From NCBI RefSeq assembly GCF_008033445.1, contig NZ_VNKO01000023.1:1-37425 (forward strand): a DNA stretch of 37,425 nucleotides, written 5' to 3'. Origin of the DNA: Vulcaniibacterium gelatinicum (lineage in GTDB: Bacteria > Pseudomonadota > Gammaproteobacteria > Xanthomonadales > Xanthomonadaceae). Shown here in pieces: positions 7,366 to 15,359 of this stretch (position 1 is its first letter; the number at the start of each line of letters is the position of its first letter). The position numbers and the translations under genes are program-made. Below the pieces are notes generated by a model, which saw only the letters and a program-made list of their open reading frames with translations, did not search any database and had not been told where the DNA came from.

Positions 7366-8355
7366 TCAGGGCAGCGGCTGGCGTTCGATCCGCTGCTCGA
7401 TCGCGCCGAAAATGCTACGGCCGTCACGGTCCAGCATCTCGATCCGGACCACGTCGCCGAACTTCAGGAACGGGGTCAGCGGCTTGCCGTGCTCGAGGGT
7501 CTCGACGGTGCGCTTCTCGGCGAAGCAGGAGGCGCCCCGGCGGGTGTCCTGGTTGGCCACGGTGCCGGAGCCGACCAGGGTGCCGGCCGTGAGCGGCCGG
7601 GTCTTGGCGGCGTGGGCGATGAGCTGGGCGAAGTCGAACTGCATGTCCTCGCCGGCCTCGGGCGCGCCGAACCACTGGCCGTTGACGTGGGTGACGAGCG
7701 GCAGGTGGACCTTGTTGTCCTGCCACGCCGGGCCCAGCTCGTCCGGGGTGACGAACACCGGGCTCAGCGCCGAGCGCGGCTTGGATTGGAGGAAGCCGAA
7801 GCCCTTGGCCAGCTCGGCCGGGATCAGGTTGCGCAGGGACACGTCGTTGACCAGGCCGACGAGCTGGATGTGGGCCGCGGCCTGCGCGGGGGTGACCGCC
7901 ATCGGCACGTCATCGGTGACCACCACCACCTCGGCCTCGAGGTCAATGCCGTAGTCCTCGCTCACCACCCGCACCGGGTCGCGCGGGCCGTAGAAGCCGG
8001 CGCTGGTGGCCTGGTACATCAGCGGGTCGGTGTAGAAGCTCTCCGGCACCTCGGCGCCGCGGGCGCGGCGCACGCGCTCCACGTGCGGCAGGTAGGCGCT
8101 GCCGTCCACGAACTCGTAGGCGCGCGGCAGGGGCGCGGCCAGGGCCTGCATGTCGAGGTCGAAGGCGCCCTCGGCGGTGCCGGCGTCGAGGGCTTCGTAC
8201 AGCGCGTTCAGGCGCGGGGCGGTGTTGGACCAGTCCTCCAGCGCGCGCTGCAGGGTCGGGGCGATGCCGGTGGCGCGCACGGCGCGGGTCAGGTCGCGGG
8301 AAACGACGATCAGCGTGCCGTCGCGGCCGCCTTCCTTGAGAGAGCCGAGCTTCAT
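7366..8355 (-). CDS. fahA: fumarylacetoacetate hydrolase family protein
   Basis: A 329-residue FAH-family enzyme that would split fumarylacetoacetate into fumarate and acetoacetate, the last step of homogentisate breakdown. The start is taken at MKLGSLKEGGRDG (8355), typical for the family; the frame continues upstream through the repeat at 8456-8572 but that part is not protein-like. Probable divalent-metal ligands lie in ESFYTDPLMY (D110), DYGIDLEAEV (E140, E142) and LVNDVSLR (D171); the catalytic-domain signature SGTVANQDTRRGASCFAEKR follows. At 329 residues it is shorter than the 420-residue eukaryotic-type enzyme and matches the compact bacterial form. Its position directly before maiA supports the substrate. 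An operator-like palindrome lies 35 bp upstream of the start (see 8390-8403). Confidence 0.88.
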   Translation of the reverse strand: MKLGSLKEGGRDGTLIVVSRDLTRAVRATGIAPTLQRALEDWSNTAPRLNALYEALDAGTAEGAFDLDMQALAAPLPRAYEFVDGSAYLPHVERVRRARGAEVPESFYTDPLMYQATSAGFYGPRDPVRVVSEDYGIDLEAEVVVVTDDVPMAVTPAQAAAHIQLVGLVNDVSLRNLIPAELAKGFGFLQSKPRSALSPVFVTPDELGPAWQDNKVHLPLVTHVNGQWFGAPEAGEDMQFDFAQLIAHAAKTRPLTAGTLVGSGTVANQDTRRGASCFAEKRTVETLEHGKPLTPFLKFGDVVRIEMLDRDGRSIFGAIEQRIERQPLP

Positions 8356-8389
8356 CGGGGGGATCCGGGGAATGCGCGGTGCGCGAAAG

Positions 8390-8403
8390 GTTTCAATTGT
8401 AAC
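8390..8403. promoter_or_regulatory. operator-like palindrome over the fahA -10 region
   Basis: The sequence GTTTCAATTGTAAC is an imperfect palindrome and matches 12 of 14 bases of the perfect palindrome GTTTCAAGTGAAAC found in the hppD-marR intergenic region. On the minus strand it contains TACAAT (8396-8401), a five-of-six match to a -10 element, so transcription of fahA-maiA would start about 34 nt before the ATG. No good -35 is visible. It is the best candidate for binding of the MarR protein encoded at 28026. Confidence 0.6.
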
Positions 8404-8455
8404 TGGTCGCGGGGCCGAGGCTGCCGTGCTGCCTGTGTGTTGCAGCGGCCGACCG

Positions 8456-8572
8456 GGCCCTTTGGGGTGGGGGGGCTCTGGGCGGGACTGTCGGCGGCAT
8501 GGATGCCGCCGACAAGCCCCAGGGATGGGTTCACGGCGTGTCCCGCCCAGAGCCACCCCACCCCAAAGGGCC
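8456..8572. repeat. 117-bp nested inverted repeat (dispersed-repeat or miniature-element candidate)
   Basis: Outer arms of 32 bp (8456-8487 and 8541-8572) are inverted copies with one mismatch; each carries CCCTTTGGGGTGGGG and CTCTGGGCGGGA. Between them, at 8489-8514, TGTCGGCGGCAT and ATGCCGCCGACA form a perfect 12-bp stem around two bases, followed by CAGGGATGGGTTCACGGCGTG. Nothing here looks coding. Similar GCCGCC/GGGATGGGTTCACGGCGTGTC modules are, from memory, multicopy in Xanthomonadaceae genomes. No flanking direct repeat is obvious. It lies between the fahA promoter and the tRNA terminator. Confidence 0.7.
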
Positions 8573-8630
8573 TGCCATGGCCGATCGCCGATGTCCGGCG
8601 ACGCACCGCGGCCGCGTGGTCGCAGACAAC

Positions 8631-8656
8631 AAAAACCCGCCTTGCGGCGGGTTTTT
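8631..8656 (-). terminator. strong intrinsic terminator after tRNA-Gln
   Basis: AAAAACCCGCC (8631-8641) and GGCGGGTTTTT (8646-8656) form a perfect 11-bp stem with the loop TTGC; on the minus strand the stem ends in a T-tract TTTTTGTTG. It lies 25 bp beyond the tRNA 3' end and would end the rplM-rpsI-tRNA transcript. The A/T symmetry means it can also work on the plus strand. Confidence 0.88.
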
Positions 8657-8680
8657 CTGGCCGGCCGACCGGCCTGGAGA

Positions 8681-8757
8681 TGGCAGCCCCGGATGGATTC
8701 GAACCACCGAATGCCTGAGTCAGAGTCAGGTGCCTTGAACCACTTGGCGACGGGGCT
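8681..8757 (-). tRNA. tRNA-Gln (anticodon CTG)
   Basis: On the minus strand the 77-nt sequence starts AGCCCCG and ends CGGGGCTGCCA, giving a perfect 7-bp acceptor stem, discriminator G and an encoded CCA. The D-arm TCGCCAAGTGGTTCAAGGCA is typical of glutamine tRNAs. The anticodon arm is CCTGA-CTCTGAC-TCAGG, with CTG at positions 34-36, reading the codon CAG. The T-loop GGTTCGAATCC is canonical. The gene lies 46 bp after rpsI and is followed by a strong terminator. Confidence 0.95.
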
Positions 8758-8770
8758 GTGTCGGAACCGG

Positions 8771-8792
8771 ATTCTAGCGTCGGAAACGCTAG
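8771..8792 (-). promoter_or_regulatory. candidate -10 and hairpin between rpsI and tRNA-Gln
   Basis: On the minus strand TAGAAT (8771-8776) matches five of six -10 bases and overlaps a 7-bp stem, CTAGCGT (8774-8780) with ACGCTAG (8786-8792). It could be a tRNA promoter, a weak end for rpsI mRNA, or a processing site. The -35 (TTTCCG, 17 bp upstream) is poor. Confidence 0.35.
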
Positions 8793-8803
8793 CCGGAAAA
8801 CGG

Positions 8804-9196
8804 TTAACGCTTCGAGAACTGGGTCGCGCGGCGGGCCTTGTGCAGGCCGACCTTCTTGCGCTCCACCTCGCGCGCGTCGCGGGTCATGAACCCGGCCTTG
8901 CGCAGCTCCGGCTTCAGCGACGCGTCGTACTCGACCAGCGCGCGGGCCAGACCCAGGCGGATCGCACCGGCCTGGCCGGTGATGCCGCCGCCCTCGACCG
9001 TGACCAGCACGTCGAACTTGTCGGCGGTGTTGGTCAGCTCGAGCGGCTGGCGCACGATCATGCGCGCCGTCTCGCGGCCGAAGAACTCGTCGATCGGACG
9101 GTCGTTGATGGTGATGTTGCCGCTGCCCTTGCGCAGGAACACGCGCGCGGTGGAGGACTTGCGGCGGCCGGTGCCGTAGTTCTGGGTGATTGCCAT
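8804..9196 (-). CDS. rpsI: 30S ribosomal protein S9
   Basis: A 130-residue S9 (uS9) of the small ribosomal subunit, the normal bacterial length. Recognisable segments are [15 protein letters not shown] near the start, [20 protein letters not shown] in the middle and the C-terminal [20 protein letters not shown]; the final KR reaches toward the P-site tRNA in known structures. It lies 10 bp after rplM in the conserved L13-S9 order. The ATG at 9196 is preceded by AAGGT. Confidence 0.98.
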   Translation of the reverse strand: MAITQNYGTGRRKSSTARVFLRKGSGNITINDRPIDEFFGRETARMIVRQPLELTNTADKFDVLVTVEGGGITGQAGAIRLGLARALVEYDASLKPELRKAGFMTRDAREVERKKVGLHKARRATQFSKR

Positions 9197-9206
9197 GGGA
9201 CTGACC

Positions 9207-9635
9207 TTAGATCTCGAGCGGCTGCGGCTGCTGGGCCGAATGCGGATGGTTGGGGCCGGCGTAGACCTTGAGCTTGCGGAACATCGCGCGGCCCAGCGGG
9301 TTCTTCGGCAGCATGCCCTTGACGGCGATCTCGATCACCCGCTCCGGATGGCGCTGCAGCGCCTGCGCCAGCGTCTCGGACTTGAGGTTGCCGACGTAGC
9401 CGGTGAAGCGGTGGTACATCTTGTCCTGGAGCTTGTTGCCGGTGACCGCGATCTTCTCGGCGTTGACCACGATGATGTAGTCGCCGGTGTCCACGTGCGG
9501 GGTGAAGACGGGCTTGTGCTTGCCGCGCAGGCGGCGGGCGAGCTCGGAAGCCAGGCGACCCAGGGTCTTGCCCGCGGCATCCACCACGTACCAGTCACGC
9601 TGGACGGTCTCGTTCTTGGCGCTGAAAGTCTTCAT
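9207..9635 (-). CDS. rplM: 50S ribosomal protein L13
   Basis: A 142-residue L13 (uL13) of the large ribosomal subunit, the usual bacterial length. Signature segments are [53 protein letters not shown] and [21 protein letters not shown]. The start is fixed at MKTFSAKNE (9635); the frame runs farther upstream without protein character. It is the first gene of the rplM-rpsI operon, driven by the promoter at 9732-9760. In E. coli L13 represses its own operon; I see no obvious leader structure here. Confidence 0.98.
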   Translation of the reverse strand: MKTFSAKNETVQRDWYVVDAAGKTLGRLASELARRLRGKHKPVFTPHVDTGDYIIVVNAEKIAVTGNKLQDKMYHRFTGYVGNLKSETLAQALQRHPERVIEIAVKGMLPKNPLGRAMFRKLKVYAGPNHPHSAQQPQPLEI

Positions 9636-9731
9636 GACTGCAACTCGTGTCGGTACATGGTCGGGCTGATTCCGCGGCGGAACCCGGCGGAACTTCGCCA
9701 CGCGTTGTGATGGCGGAACGAAAGAGGCGGA

Positions 9732-9760
9732 ATCATAGCGGCCGGACCGGCACGCTGCAA
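9732..9760 (-). promoter_or_regulatory. sigma-70 promoter of rplM-rpsI
   Basis: On the minus strand TTGCAG (9755-9760) and TATGAT (9732-9737) are separated by exactly 17 bp; each matches consensus at four to five positions. It lies about 97 bp upstream of the rplM ATG. It also faces away from the start of the Fe-S gene at 9794, so the two genes share this divergent region. Confidence 0.75.
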
Positions 9761-9793
9761 GCGCGCCCCGGCGCGGTGCTAGCATCCGCGGCC

Positions 9794-10951
9794 ATGACCC
9801 CACCGCCGCCCGCCCCTGCCGCGTCCGGCCGGCTGGCGGCCCTCGCCGACCGCTGCGTGCAGTGCGGCCTGTGCCTGCCGGGCTGCCCGACCTACCGGCT
9901 CGACCGGCTCGAGGCCGAGTCCCCGCGCGGCCGGATCGCCCTGGCCCGTGCCTGGGCCCTGGGCACGATCCCCCCGACCGCGGCCGGCGAGGCCCACCTC
10001 GACCATTGCCTGGGCTGCCGCCGCTGCGAGGCGGTGTGCCCGGCGGGGGTGGATTTCGGCGCCCTGCTGGTGGAGGCGCGGGCGGCACAGCGGGCCCGGC
10101 GCGCGCCGGGCTGGCGGCAGCGGGCGCTGGAATGGCTGGCGGCACGGCCGCGCCTGCTCGCGGGGCTGCTGGCGGCGTACCGGCGGCTGTTTCCGTTGCT
10201 GCCGGCGGGACTGCGCCCCGTGCCGCCACCCCCCACCCCAGCCCTCCCCCGCAAGCGGGGGAGGGCTGGGGTGGGGGCCGCGGGGGCCACCGCCCTGTTC
10301 CTCGGCTGCGTGGCACGCCCCTACGAGGCCGCCGCGCGCGCCGCGCTGCACCGGCTGTGCGCCGCGGCCGGCGTCAACCTCGTCGAACCGGCCGGCCAGG
10401 GCTGCTGCGGCAGCCTGCACGCGCATGCCGGCGACACCGCCACCGCGGCGCGCCTGGCCGGCGCCAACCGCAGCGCGTTCACCCACGCCGGGACCGTGCT
10501 GACCCTTGCCAGCGGCTGCCACGAGGCGCTCGCCGCGGCCCTGCCCGCCGGCGCGCGCGCGCTGGACGCGCTCGCGTTCCTCGCCGCGCGCGCCGACACG
10601 CTGCGCTTCGCGCCCTGCCGCGAACGGGTGGCCGTGCACCTGCCCTGCACCCAGCGCAACGTGGTGCGCAGCGACGCCGACCTGTTCGCGCTGCTGGCGC
10701 GCGTGCCCGGCCTCGACCTCGTCCGCCTCGACGCCGGCCACGGCTGCTGCGGCGCCGCCGGGACCCGGCTGCTCACCGACCCCGCCCGCGCCGCGGCCTT
10801 CCGCCAGCCGCTGCTCGACCAGCTCGCCGCCAGCGGCGCCACCCGCGTGCTCAGCGCCAACATCGGCTGCCGCCTGCACCTGGCCGGCGGCACCGCGCTG
10901 CCGGTGCAGCACCCGCTCGAATTCCTCGGCGCCCTGCTCCTGGCGCCGTAA
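9794..10951 (+). CDS. GlcF/heterodisulfide-reductase-like (Fe-S)-binding oxidoreductase subunit
   Basis: A 385-residue protein with two ferredoxin-type [4Fe-4S] motifs, C21-x2-C24-x2-C27-x3-C31 (followed by P) and C72-x2-C75-x2-C78-x3-C82. Two cysteine-rich CCG domains follow, with [14 protein letters not shown] near 201-214 and [11 protein letters not shown] near 316-326. This arrangement is that of glycolate oxidase GlcF and related electron-transfer subunits. No glcD/glcE partner is in the window, so the substrate is unknown. Residues 146-161 ([16 protein letters not shown]) are encoded by a perfect palindromic repeat and sit in the linker between the ferredoxin part and the first CCG domain. 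The ATG at 9794 was chosen because the cysteine motif follows directly; upstream sequence is promoter. coq7 starts 10 bp downstream. Confidence 0.85.
   Translation: MTPPPPAPAASGRLAALADRCVQCGLCLPGCPTYRLDRLEAESPRGRIALARAWALGTIPPTAAGEAHLDHCLGCRRCEAVCPAGVDFGALLVEARAAQRARRAPGWRQRALEWLAARPRLLAGLLAAYRRLFPLLPAGLRPVPPPPTPALPRKRGRAGVGAAGATALFLGCVARPYEAAARAALHRLCAAAGVNLVEPAGQGCCGSLHAHAGDTATAARLAGANRSAFTHAGTVLTLASGCHEALAAALPAGARALDALAFLAARADTLRFAPCRERVAVHLPCTQRNVVRSDADLFALLARVPGLDLVRLDAGHGCCGAAGTRLLTDPARAAAFRQPLLDQLAASGATRVLSANIGCRLHLAGGTALPVQHPLEFLGALLLAP
10230..10277. repeat. 48-bp perfect palindromic repeat inserted in frame in a coding gene
   Basis: Arms of 23 bp (10230-10252 and 10255-10277) are perfect inverted copies with only AA between them; the left arm contains CCCCACCCCAGCCCTCCCCC. 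The total length, 48 bp, is 16 codons, so the reading frame of the Fe-S protein is preserved. This core is, to my recollection, a common dispersed palindrome in Xanthomonadaceae and other high-GC proteobacteria. As RNA it would fold into a very stable hairpin within the message. Confidence 0.8.
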
Positions 10952-10961
10952 ACTGGTGCAC

Positions 10962-11603
10962 ATGGCCGCCCGCACCCTGTCCCCGCTCGACCGCCTGCTC
11001 GCCGACGCCCAGAACGCGCTCGAGACCGTGTTCGGCGCGCCGCGCGCCGAGCGTCCCAACCCCGGCGCGGGCGCGGCGGACGTGGTCCTGGACGAGGCCG
11101 AGCGCCGCCACGCCGCCGGCCTGATGCGCATCAACCACGTCGGCGAGGTCTGCGCGCAGGCGCTGTACCTGGGCCAGGCCGCGGTCGCCCGCGACCCGGC
11201 CACCCGCGACGACCTGCTCCGCGCCGCCGCCGAGGAAACCGACCACCTCGCCTGGTGCGCGCAGCGCCTGACCGAACTCGACAGCCGCCCGAGCCTGCTC
11301 AACCCGCTGTGGTATGCCGGCAGCTACGCCATCGGCGTGCTCGCCGGCCTGCGCGGCGACGGCTGGAACCTCGGCTTCGTGGTCGAGACCGAACGCCAGG
11401 TCGAGGCCCACCTCGACGAGCACCTCCAGCGCCTGCCCGAGGCCGACGCCCGCAGCCGCGCGATCCTGGAGGTGATGAAGGCCGACGAAGCCCGCCACGC
11501 CGCCCACGCCGAAGCCGCCGGCGCCCGCGCCCTGCCCCCGCCGGTGCCGACCCTGATGGCGATGGCCTCGAACCTCATGAAGGCGATCGCCTACCGCGTC
11601 TGA
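10962..11603 (+). CDS. coq7: 3-demethoxyubiquinol 3-hydroxylase (Coq7-type)
   Basis: A 213-residue di-iron monooxygenase that adds the C6 hydroxyl late in ubiquinone synthesis, at the membrane surface. Ferritin-like helices supply the likely iron ligands E62 (RINHVGEV), E92 and H95 (EETDHLAW), E144 (VETERQ), E176 and H179 (DEARH). Together with the absence of a UbiF-like flavoprotein here, this points to the Coq7 route. The ATG at 10962 is preferred; an in-frame GTG at 10956 is possible. It follows the Fe-S gene after 10 bp, so the two are probably cotranscribed, and it converges on speD across a strong hairpin. Confidence 0.94.
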   Translation: MAARTLSPLDRLLADAQNALETVFGAPRAERPNPGAGAADVVLDEAERRHAAGLMRINHVGEVCAQALYLGQAAVARDPATRDDLLRAAAEETDHLAWCAQRLTELDSRPSLLNPLWYAGSYAIGVLAGLRGDGWNLGFVVETERQVEAHLDEHLQRLPEADARSRAILEVMKADEARHAAHAEAAGARALPPPVPTLMAMASNLMKAIAYRV

Positions 11604-11627
11604 CGCGCCGGCGCGAACCGGCGGAAA

Positions 11628-11659
11628 CGGAAAGGCCGGCGAACCCGCCGGCCTTTCCG
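11628..11659. terminator. bidirectional hairpin between coq7 and speD
   Basis: A perfect 14-bp stem, arms 11628-11641 and 11646-11659 (CGGAAAGGCCGGCG and its complement), with the loop AACC. It sits in the gap between the convergent coq7 and speD genes. Runs of three A/T in the stem give only a weak T-tract. Confidence 0.65.
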
Positions 11660-11679
11660 CGTCCTGCGCCGCGCGACCC

Positions 11680-12474
11680 TCAATCCACCAGGTTGCGCCC
11701 GTGGTAGAGCTCCTCGATCTCGCGCTTGAGCCGCGCCTCGATCCTCATCCGCTCCTTGAACGAGAGGTTCTTCGCCTTCTCCTCGAACAGGTAGTTGTCG
11801 AGGTCGAACTCCTTCAGGTGCATCTTCGTGTGGAAGATGTTCTCCTGGTAGACGTTCACGTCGAGCATCTCGTAGCGGTTCTTGATGTTCTTCGCCAGGT
11901 AGTCCTGGATCGAGTTGATCTTGTGGTCGATGTAGTGCTTCTTGCCCTTGATGTCGCGGGTGAAGCCACGGACGCGATAGTCCATGATCACGATGTCGGA
12001 CTCGAAGCTCTCGATCAGGTAATTCAGCGCCTTCAGCGGCGAGATCACCCCGCAGGTGGCCACGTCGATGTCGGCGCGGAAGGTCGCGATGCCGTTGTCC
12101 GGGTGCGTCTCCGGATACGTGTGCACCGTGATGTGCGACTTGTCCAGGTGCGCCACCACCGCGTCGGAGATCAGCTCGCGGCCGGCGTCGCGCTTGTCGA
12201 TCACCGGCTGCTCGGAGATCAGGATCGTCACCGACGCGCCCTGCGGGTCGTAGTCCTGGCGCGCGATGTTGAGGATGTTCGCGCCGATGATCTCCGCCAC
12301 GTCCGAGAGGATCTGGGTCAGGCGGTCGGCGTTGTACGCCTCGTCGATGTATTCGATGTAGCGGCGACGTTCGTCCTCCGACGCCGCGAAGCAGACGTCG
12401 TAGATGTTGAACGAGAGCGCCTTGGTGAGATTGTTGAAGCCCTGGAGCTTCAGGCGCGGCAGGGGCTTGACCAC
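11680..12474 (-). CDS. speD: S-adenosylmethionine decarboxylase proenzyme
   Basis: A 264-residue AdoMet decarboxylase, the same length as E. coli SpeD, that supplies decarboxylated AdoMet for spermidine synthesis. Self-cleavage that makes the pyruvoyl cofactor is expected between K112 and S113 in [15 protein letters not shown]. Other conserved parts are [21 protein letters not shown] and [20 protein letters not shown]. The start codon is GTG at 12474, with GGAGG 7 nt upstream. No speE is adjacent. It is transcribed away from clp. Confidence 0.95.
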   Translation of the reverse strand: MVKPLPRLKLQGFNNLTKALSFNIYDVCFAASEDERRRYIEYIDEAYNADRLTQILSDVAEIIGANILNIARQDYDPQGASVTILISEQPVIDKRDAGRELISDAVVAHLDKSHITVHTYPETHPDNGIATFRADIDVATCGVISPLKALNYLIESFESDIVIMDYRVRGFTRDIKGKKHYIDHKINSIQDYLAKNIKNRYEMLDVNVYQENIFHTKMHLKEFDLDNYLFEEKAKNLSFKERMRIEARLKREIEELYHGRNLVD

Positions 12475-12509
12475 AGGTCGGCCTCCGGGGCTGGTCGGCG
12501 AGGGGCGCG

Positions 12510-12538
12510 ATTATGAGCCAAACCCGCCGCCGGGAAAA
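12510..12538 (-). promoter_or_regulatory. candidate speD promoter
   Basis: On the minus strand CATAAT (12510-12515, five of six consensus bases) lies 17 bp downstream of TTTTCC (12533-12538, a poor -35). It is 36 bp upstream of the speD GTG, within the 148 bp shared with divergent clp. Confidence 0.45.
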
Positions 12539-12622
12539 CGAATCGGCTGCGCCCGGTTTGCCCAAGGTCGCGCTTTGCCCCTAAGCTTCGATGAATTGGC
12601 CCCGAACGAGTGCAAGTGCGCC

Positions 12623-13312
12623 ATGACCCCGACTATCGCCGCGCCCCTGCCGCTGCACCGCCGCGCCGCCAGCCCGCTGGCCCCTGACGCCGCCACGCTG
12701 GACCGCTTCCTCGCCCACTGCCACCGCCGCCGCTACCCGGCCCGCACCGACGTGTTCCGGCCCGGCGACCCCGCCGGCACCCTCTACTACGTCATCAACG
12801 GCTCGGTCAGCATCATCACCGAGGAGGAGGACGGCCGCGAGCTGGTGCTCGGCTACTTCGGCCCCGGCGCCTTCGTCGGCGAGATGGGCCTGTTCGTGGA
12901 AACCGACCGGCGCGAGGTCGCCCTCCGGACCCGCACGCCCTGCGAGCTGGCCGAGATCAGCTACGAGCGCTTCTACCAGCTGGTGCAGGGGCCGCTGACC
13001 GCCGACGCGCCGCGCCTGATGTGGGCGATCGGCGCCCAGCTCTCGCGCCGCCTGCTCGACACCAGCCGCAAGGCCGGGCGCCTGGCCTTCCTCGACGTCA
13101 CCGACCGGATCGTGCGCACCCTGCACGACCTGGCCAAGGAGCCCGAGGCGATGAGCCACCCGCAGGGCACCCAGCTGCGCGTCTCGCGCCAGGAGCTGGC
13201 ACGCCTGGTCGGCTGCTCGCGCGAGATGGCCGGCCGCGTGCTGAAGAAGCTGGAGAGCGAGGGCAAGCTGCACGCCCGCGGCAAGACCGTGGTGCTGTAC
13301 GGCACGCGCTGA
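12623..13312 (+). CDS. clp: CRP-family global regulator Clp
   Basis: A 229-residue CRP/FNR-family regulator. It has a cyclic-nucleotide-binding domain (about residues 20-145; RPGDPAGTLYYVINGSVSII, GYFGPGAFVGEMGLF) and a C-terminal winged helix with QLRVSRQELARLVGCSREMA and GRVLKKLESEGKLHARGKTV. Long identical stretches with Xanthomonas Clp, such as DVTDRIVRTLHDLAKEPEAM, make the identification secure. In Xanthomonas Clp controls exopolysaccharide, secreted enzyme and pathogenicity genes, and its DNA binding is blocked by cyclic di-GMP; the same is inferred here. The acidic triplet EEE in the nucleotide domain resembles Xanthomonas Clp. ATG at 12623 is chosen by alignment with that family. A GNAT gene starts 1 bp after its stop. 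Confidence 0.95.
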   Translation: MTPTIAAPLPLHRRAASPLAPDAATLDRFLAHCHRRRYPARTDVFRPGDPAGTLYYVINGSVSIITEEEDGRELVLGYFGPGAFVGEMGLFVETDRREVALRTRTPCELAEISYERFYQLVQGPLTADAPRLMWAIGAQLSRRLLDTSRKAGRLAFLDVTDRIVRTLHDLAKEPEAMSHPQGTQLRVSRQELARLVGCSREMAGRVLKKLESEGKLHARGKTVVLYGTR

Positions 13313-13313
13313 G

Positions 13314-13775
13314 ATGACCGCGGCCGCCGGGGGCTCCGCCGCCGAAGTCCGGATCCGCCAGGCGGAGATCGGCGACGCCTGCGACGTCGCCGCCCTGCTC
13401 GAGGTGCTCGGCTACCCCTGCACCCGCGACGAGGCCGCCGAGCGGATCGTGCTGGTGCAGTCCGATCCGCGCATGCAGCTGCTGCTGGCCGAGCGCGGCG
13501 GCGCGGTCTGCGGCCTGGTCGCGCTCGACATCCGCTACTCGCTGGCCCGCGGCAGCGACCTGGCCCGGGTCACCGCGCTGGTGGTCGCGCCGCAGTGCGC
13601 CGGCCAGGGCATCGGCCGGCGGCTGCTGCAGGAGGTGGAGCGGATCGCGCGGCGCGAGCGGCTGGCGCGGATCGAGGTCACCAGCAACCCCGGCCGCACC
13701 GACGCGCACGCCTTCTACCAGCGCTGCGGCTACAGCGACGGCTCGCGCCACTTCATCAAGCTGCTCGGCGACTGA
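13314..13775 (+). CDS. GNAT-family N-acetyltransferase
   Basis: A 153-residue single-domain acetyltransferase. The acetyl-CoA motif A is VTALVVAPQCAGQGIGRRLL, followed by IEVTSNPGRTDAHAFYQRCG, the usual motif B with the tyrosine that can act as general acid. The substrate cannot be told from sequence. It starts 1 bp after the clp stop, so it is probably translated from the same message. Downstream the HAD gene is convergent with only 13 bp between stops. Confidence 0.88.
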   Translation: MTAAAGGSAAEVRIRQAEIGDACDVAALLEVLGYPCTRDEAAERIVLVQSDPRMQLLLAERGGAVCGLVALDIRYSLARGSDLARVTALVVAPQCAGQGIGRRLLQEVERIARRERLARIEVTSNPGRTDAHAFYQRCGYSDGSRHFIKLLGD

Positions 13776-13788
13776 CGCCGCCCGCGCC

Positions 13789-14529
13789 TCATCGCGCCGG
13801 CGCGACCGGCTCGCCGGCGCGGCGCCGGCACCCCCAGTTCAGGATCGGCGTGCCCGGCGGCAGCACGCGCCGGAACTCGGCCACCGCCGACGGCTTCGGG
13901 TTGACCACGACCGGCCGCTGCGCCGCGTGCAGCAGCGGCAGGTCGGCGCGGCTGTCGGAGTAGGCCGCCGCGATCGGCCCGCCGAAGCCGGCCTCGCGCA
14001 GCATCGTCAGCTTCATCGCATGGTGGCAGTGGCGGGTGGCGACGATCGCGCCGCAGCGGCGCCCGACTTCGGTGCCGACCACCGGCACGTCCTCGTGGGC
14101 GACGAAGGCCAGGATCGCGCGCGCCAGCGCGGGCGGGGCGCCGGTGGCGACCACCACCCGGTCGCCGGCGGCGCGGTGCCGGTGCAGCGCCGCCAGCCCG
14201 GTGGGCAGCAGCCGGGCGCGGATCGCCTCGCGGTGCGCGGCGACGTAGCGGTCGATCCAGTGGTCGAGGTCGCGCCGCCGGTGCAGGCCGATGGTGCCGA
14301 CCCACATGAAGGCGCCGATCCCGCGCCGGCGGGTGGGCAGGAACGCGATCATCGGCGCGCACACCGGCGCGATCAGCAGCGCCAGCAGCCAGCGCCACCA
14401 ATGGCGGCGCACCAGCCAGGCGACCAGGTGGCCGCCGGAGTCGCCGTCGTACAGGGTGTGGTCGAAGTCGAACACCACCAGCGGCGCGTCGGCCTGCGCT
14501 TTCGGGTAGGGGCGGCCTTTCACGCTCAT
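13789..14529 (-). CDS. HAD-superfamily (subfamily IB) phosphatase
   Basis: A 246-residue HAD hydrolase. Motif I is DFDHTLYD with the nucleophile D21 and acid D23; motif II is VVATGAPPA, and motif IV is [12 protein letters not shown] hydrophobic insertion at about 43-67 ([20 protein letters not shown]) may form a membrane-associated cap. The subfamily includes phosphoserine and phospholipid-type phosphatases; the substrate here is unknown. Its ATG overlaps the trpC stop (ATGA, 14526-14529), so it is the last cistron of the trp cluster and probably translationally coupled to it. Whether it has a role in tryptophan metabolism is not known. Confidence 0.85.
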   Translation of the reverse strand: MSVKGRPYPKAQADAPLVVFDFDHTLYDGDSGGHLVAWLVRRHWWRWLLALLIAPVCAPMIAFLPTRRRGIGAFMWVGTIGLHRRRDLDHWIDRYVAAHREAIRARLLPTGLAALHRHRAAGDRVVVATGAPPALARAILAFVAHEDVPVVGTEVGRRCGAIVATRHCHHAMKLTMLREAGFGGPIAAAYSDSRADLPLLHAAQRPVVVNPKPSAVAEFRRVLPPGTPILNWGCRRRAGEPVAPAR

Positions 14530-15356
14530 GGGCCGAACAGGCGTTGCAGCGCCGCGCCGGGATCGGGCTCGCGCATGAACGACTCACCGACCAGGAAGGC
14601 GTGCACGCCCGCCTGCCGCATCCGCGCCACGTCCTCCCGCGTGGCGATGCCGCTCTCGGTCACCAGCAGGCGCCCGGCCGGCACCAGGTCCTTGAGCGCC
14701 AGCGTGATCGCCAGCGACACCTCGAACGTGCGCAGGTTGCGGTTGTTGACCCCGATCAGCGGGCACGGCAGGCGCAGCGCGCGCTCCAGCTCGACGCGGT
14801 CGTGCACCTCCACCAGCACGTCCAGGCCGAGCTCGTCGGCCAGCGCCGCCAGGTCGCGCAGCCGCGCGTCGTCGAGCGCGGCCACGATCAGCAGGATGCA
14901 GTCGGCGCCGAGCGCGCGCGCCTCGACCACCTGGTACGGATCCACGGTGAAGTCCTTGCGCAGCACCGGCAGCGCGCAGGCCGCGCGCGCCTGCTGCAGG
15001 CAGGCGTCGCTGCCCTGGAAGAAATCGGCGTCGGTCAGCACCGACAGACAGGCCGCGCCGGCGGCTTCGTAGCTGCGCGCGATCGCGGCCGGGTCGAAGT
15101 CGGGGCGGATCAGGCCCTTGGACGGGCTCGCTTTCTTGGCCTCGGCGATCACCGCCGGCGCGCCCGCGGCGAGCTTCTCCCGCAGCGCGCGCACGAAGCC
15201 GCGCGCCGGCGGCTGCTGCGCCGCCAGTTCGCGCAGCCGCGCCAGCGGGCGCACGCGGCTGCGCGCGGCGACTTCCTCGGCCTTGCGCGCGAGGATGGTG
15301 GTCAGGATGTCGTGCATGCGGTGGATCGGGTCGGGGGGAAGGGGACGACCGGCCAT
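14526..15356 (-). CDS. trpC: indole-3-glycerol-phosphate synthase
   Basis: A 276-residue (beta/alpha)8-barrel enzyme that closes the indole ring from CdRP in tryptophan synthesis. Signature parts are [59 protein letters not shown] and [12 protein letters not shown]. The start at 15356 is supported by GGAGG 7 nt upstream, overlapping the trpD stop. The family more often starts at [16 protein letters not shown] (15317, giving 263 residues), so 13 extra N-terminal residues may or may not be made. It is a monofunctional TrpC, not fused with TrpF. Confidence 0.95.
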   Translation of the reverse strand: MAGRPLPPDPIHRMHDILTTILARKAEEVAARSRVRPLARLRELAAQQPPARGFVRALREKLAAGAPAVIAEAKKASPSKGLIRPDFDPAAIARSYEAAGAACLSVLTDADFFQGSDACLQQARAACALPVLRKDFTVDPYQVVEARALGADCILLIVAALDDARLRDLAALADELGLDVLVEVHDRVELERALRLPCPLIGVNNRNLRTFEVSLAITLALKDLVPAGRLLVTESGIATREDVARMRQAGVHAFLVGESFMREPDPGAALQRLFGP

Positions 15357-15359
15357 GCC

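Noticed and set aside
8404-8556. Upstream extension of the fumarylacetoacetate hydrolase reading frame to 8556
   Set aside because: It would run through the operator and the inverted repeat, and homologous proteins begin at MKLGSL.
8499-8738. A 79-codon plus-strand frame ending in GWIRTTECLSQSQVP
   Set aside because: Its C-terminal half is the antisense of tRNA-Gln and its middle crosses the terminator; it is a classical false ORF.
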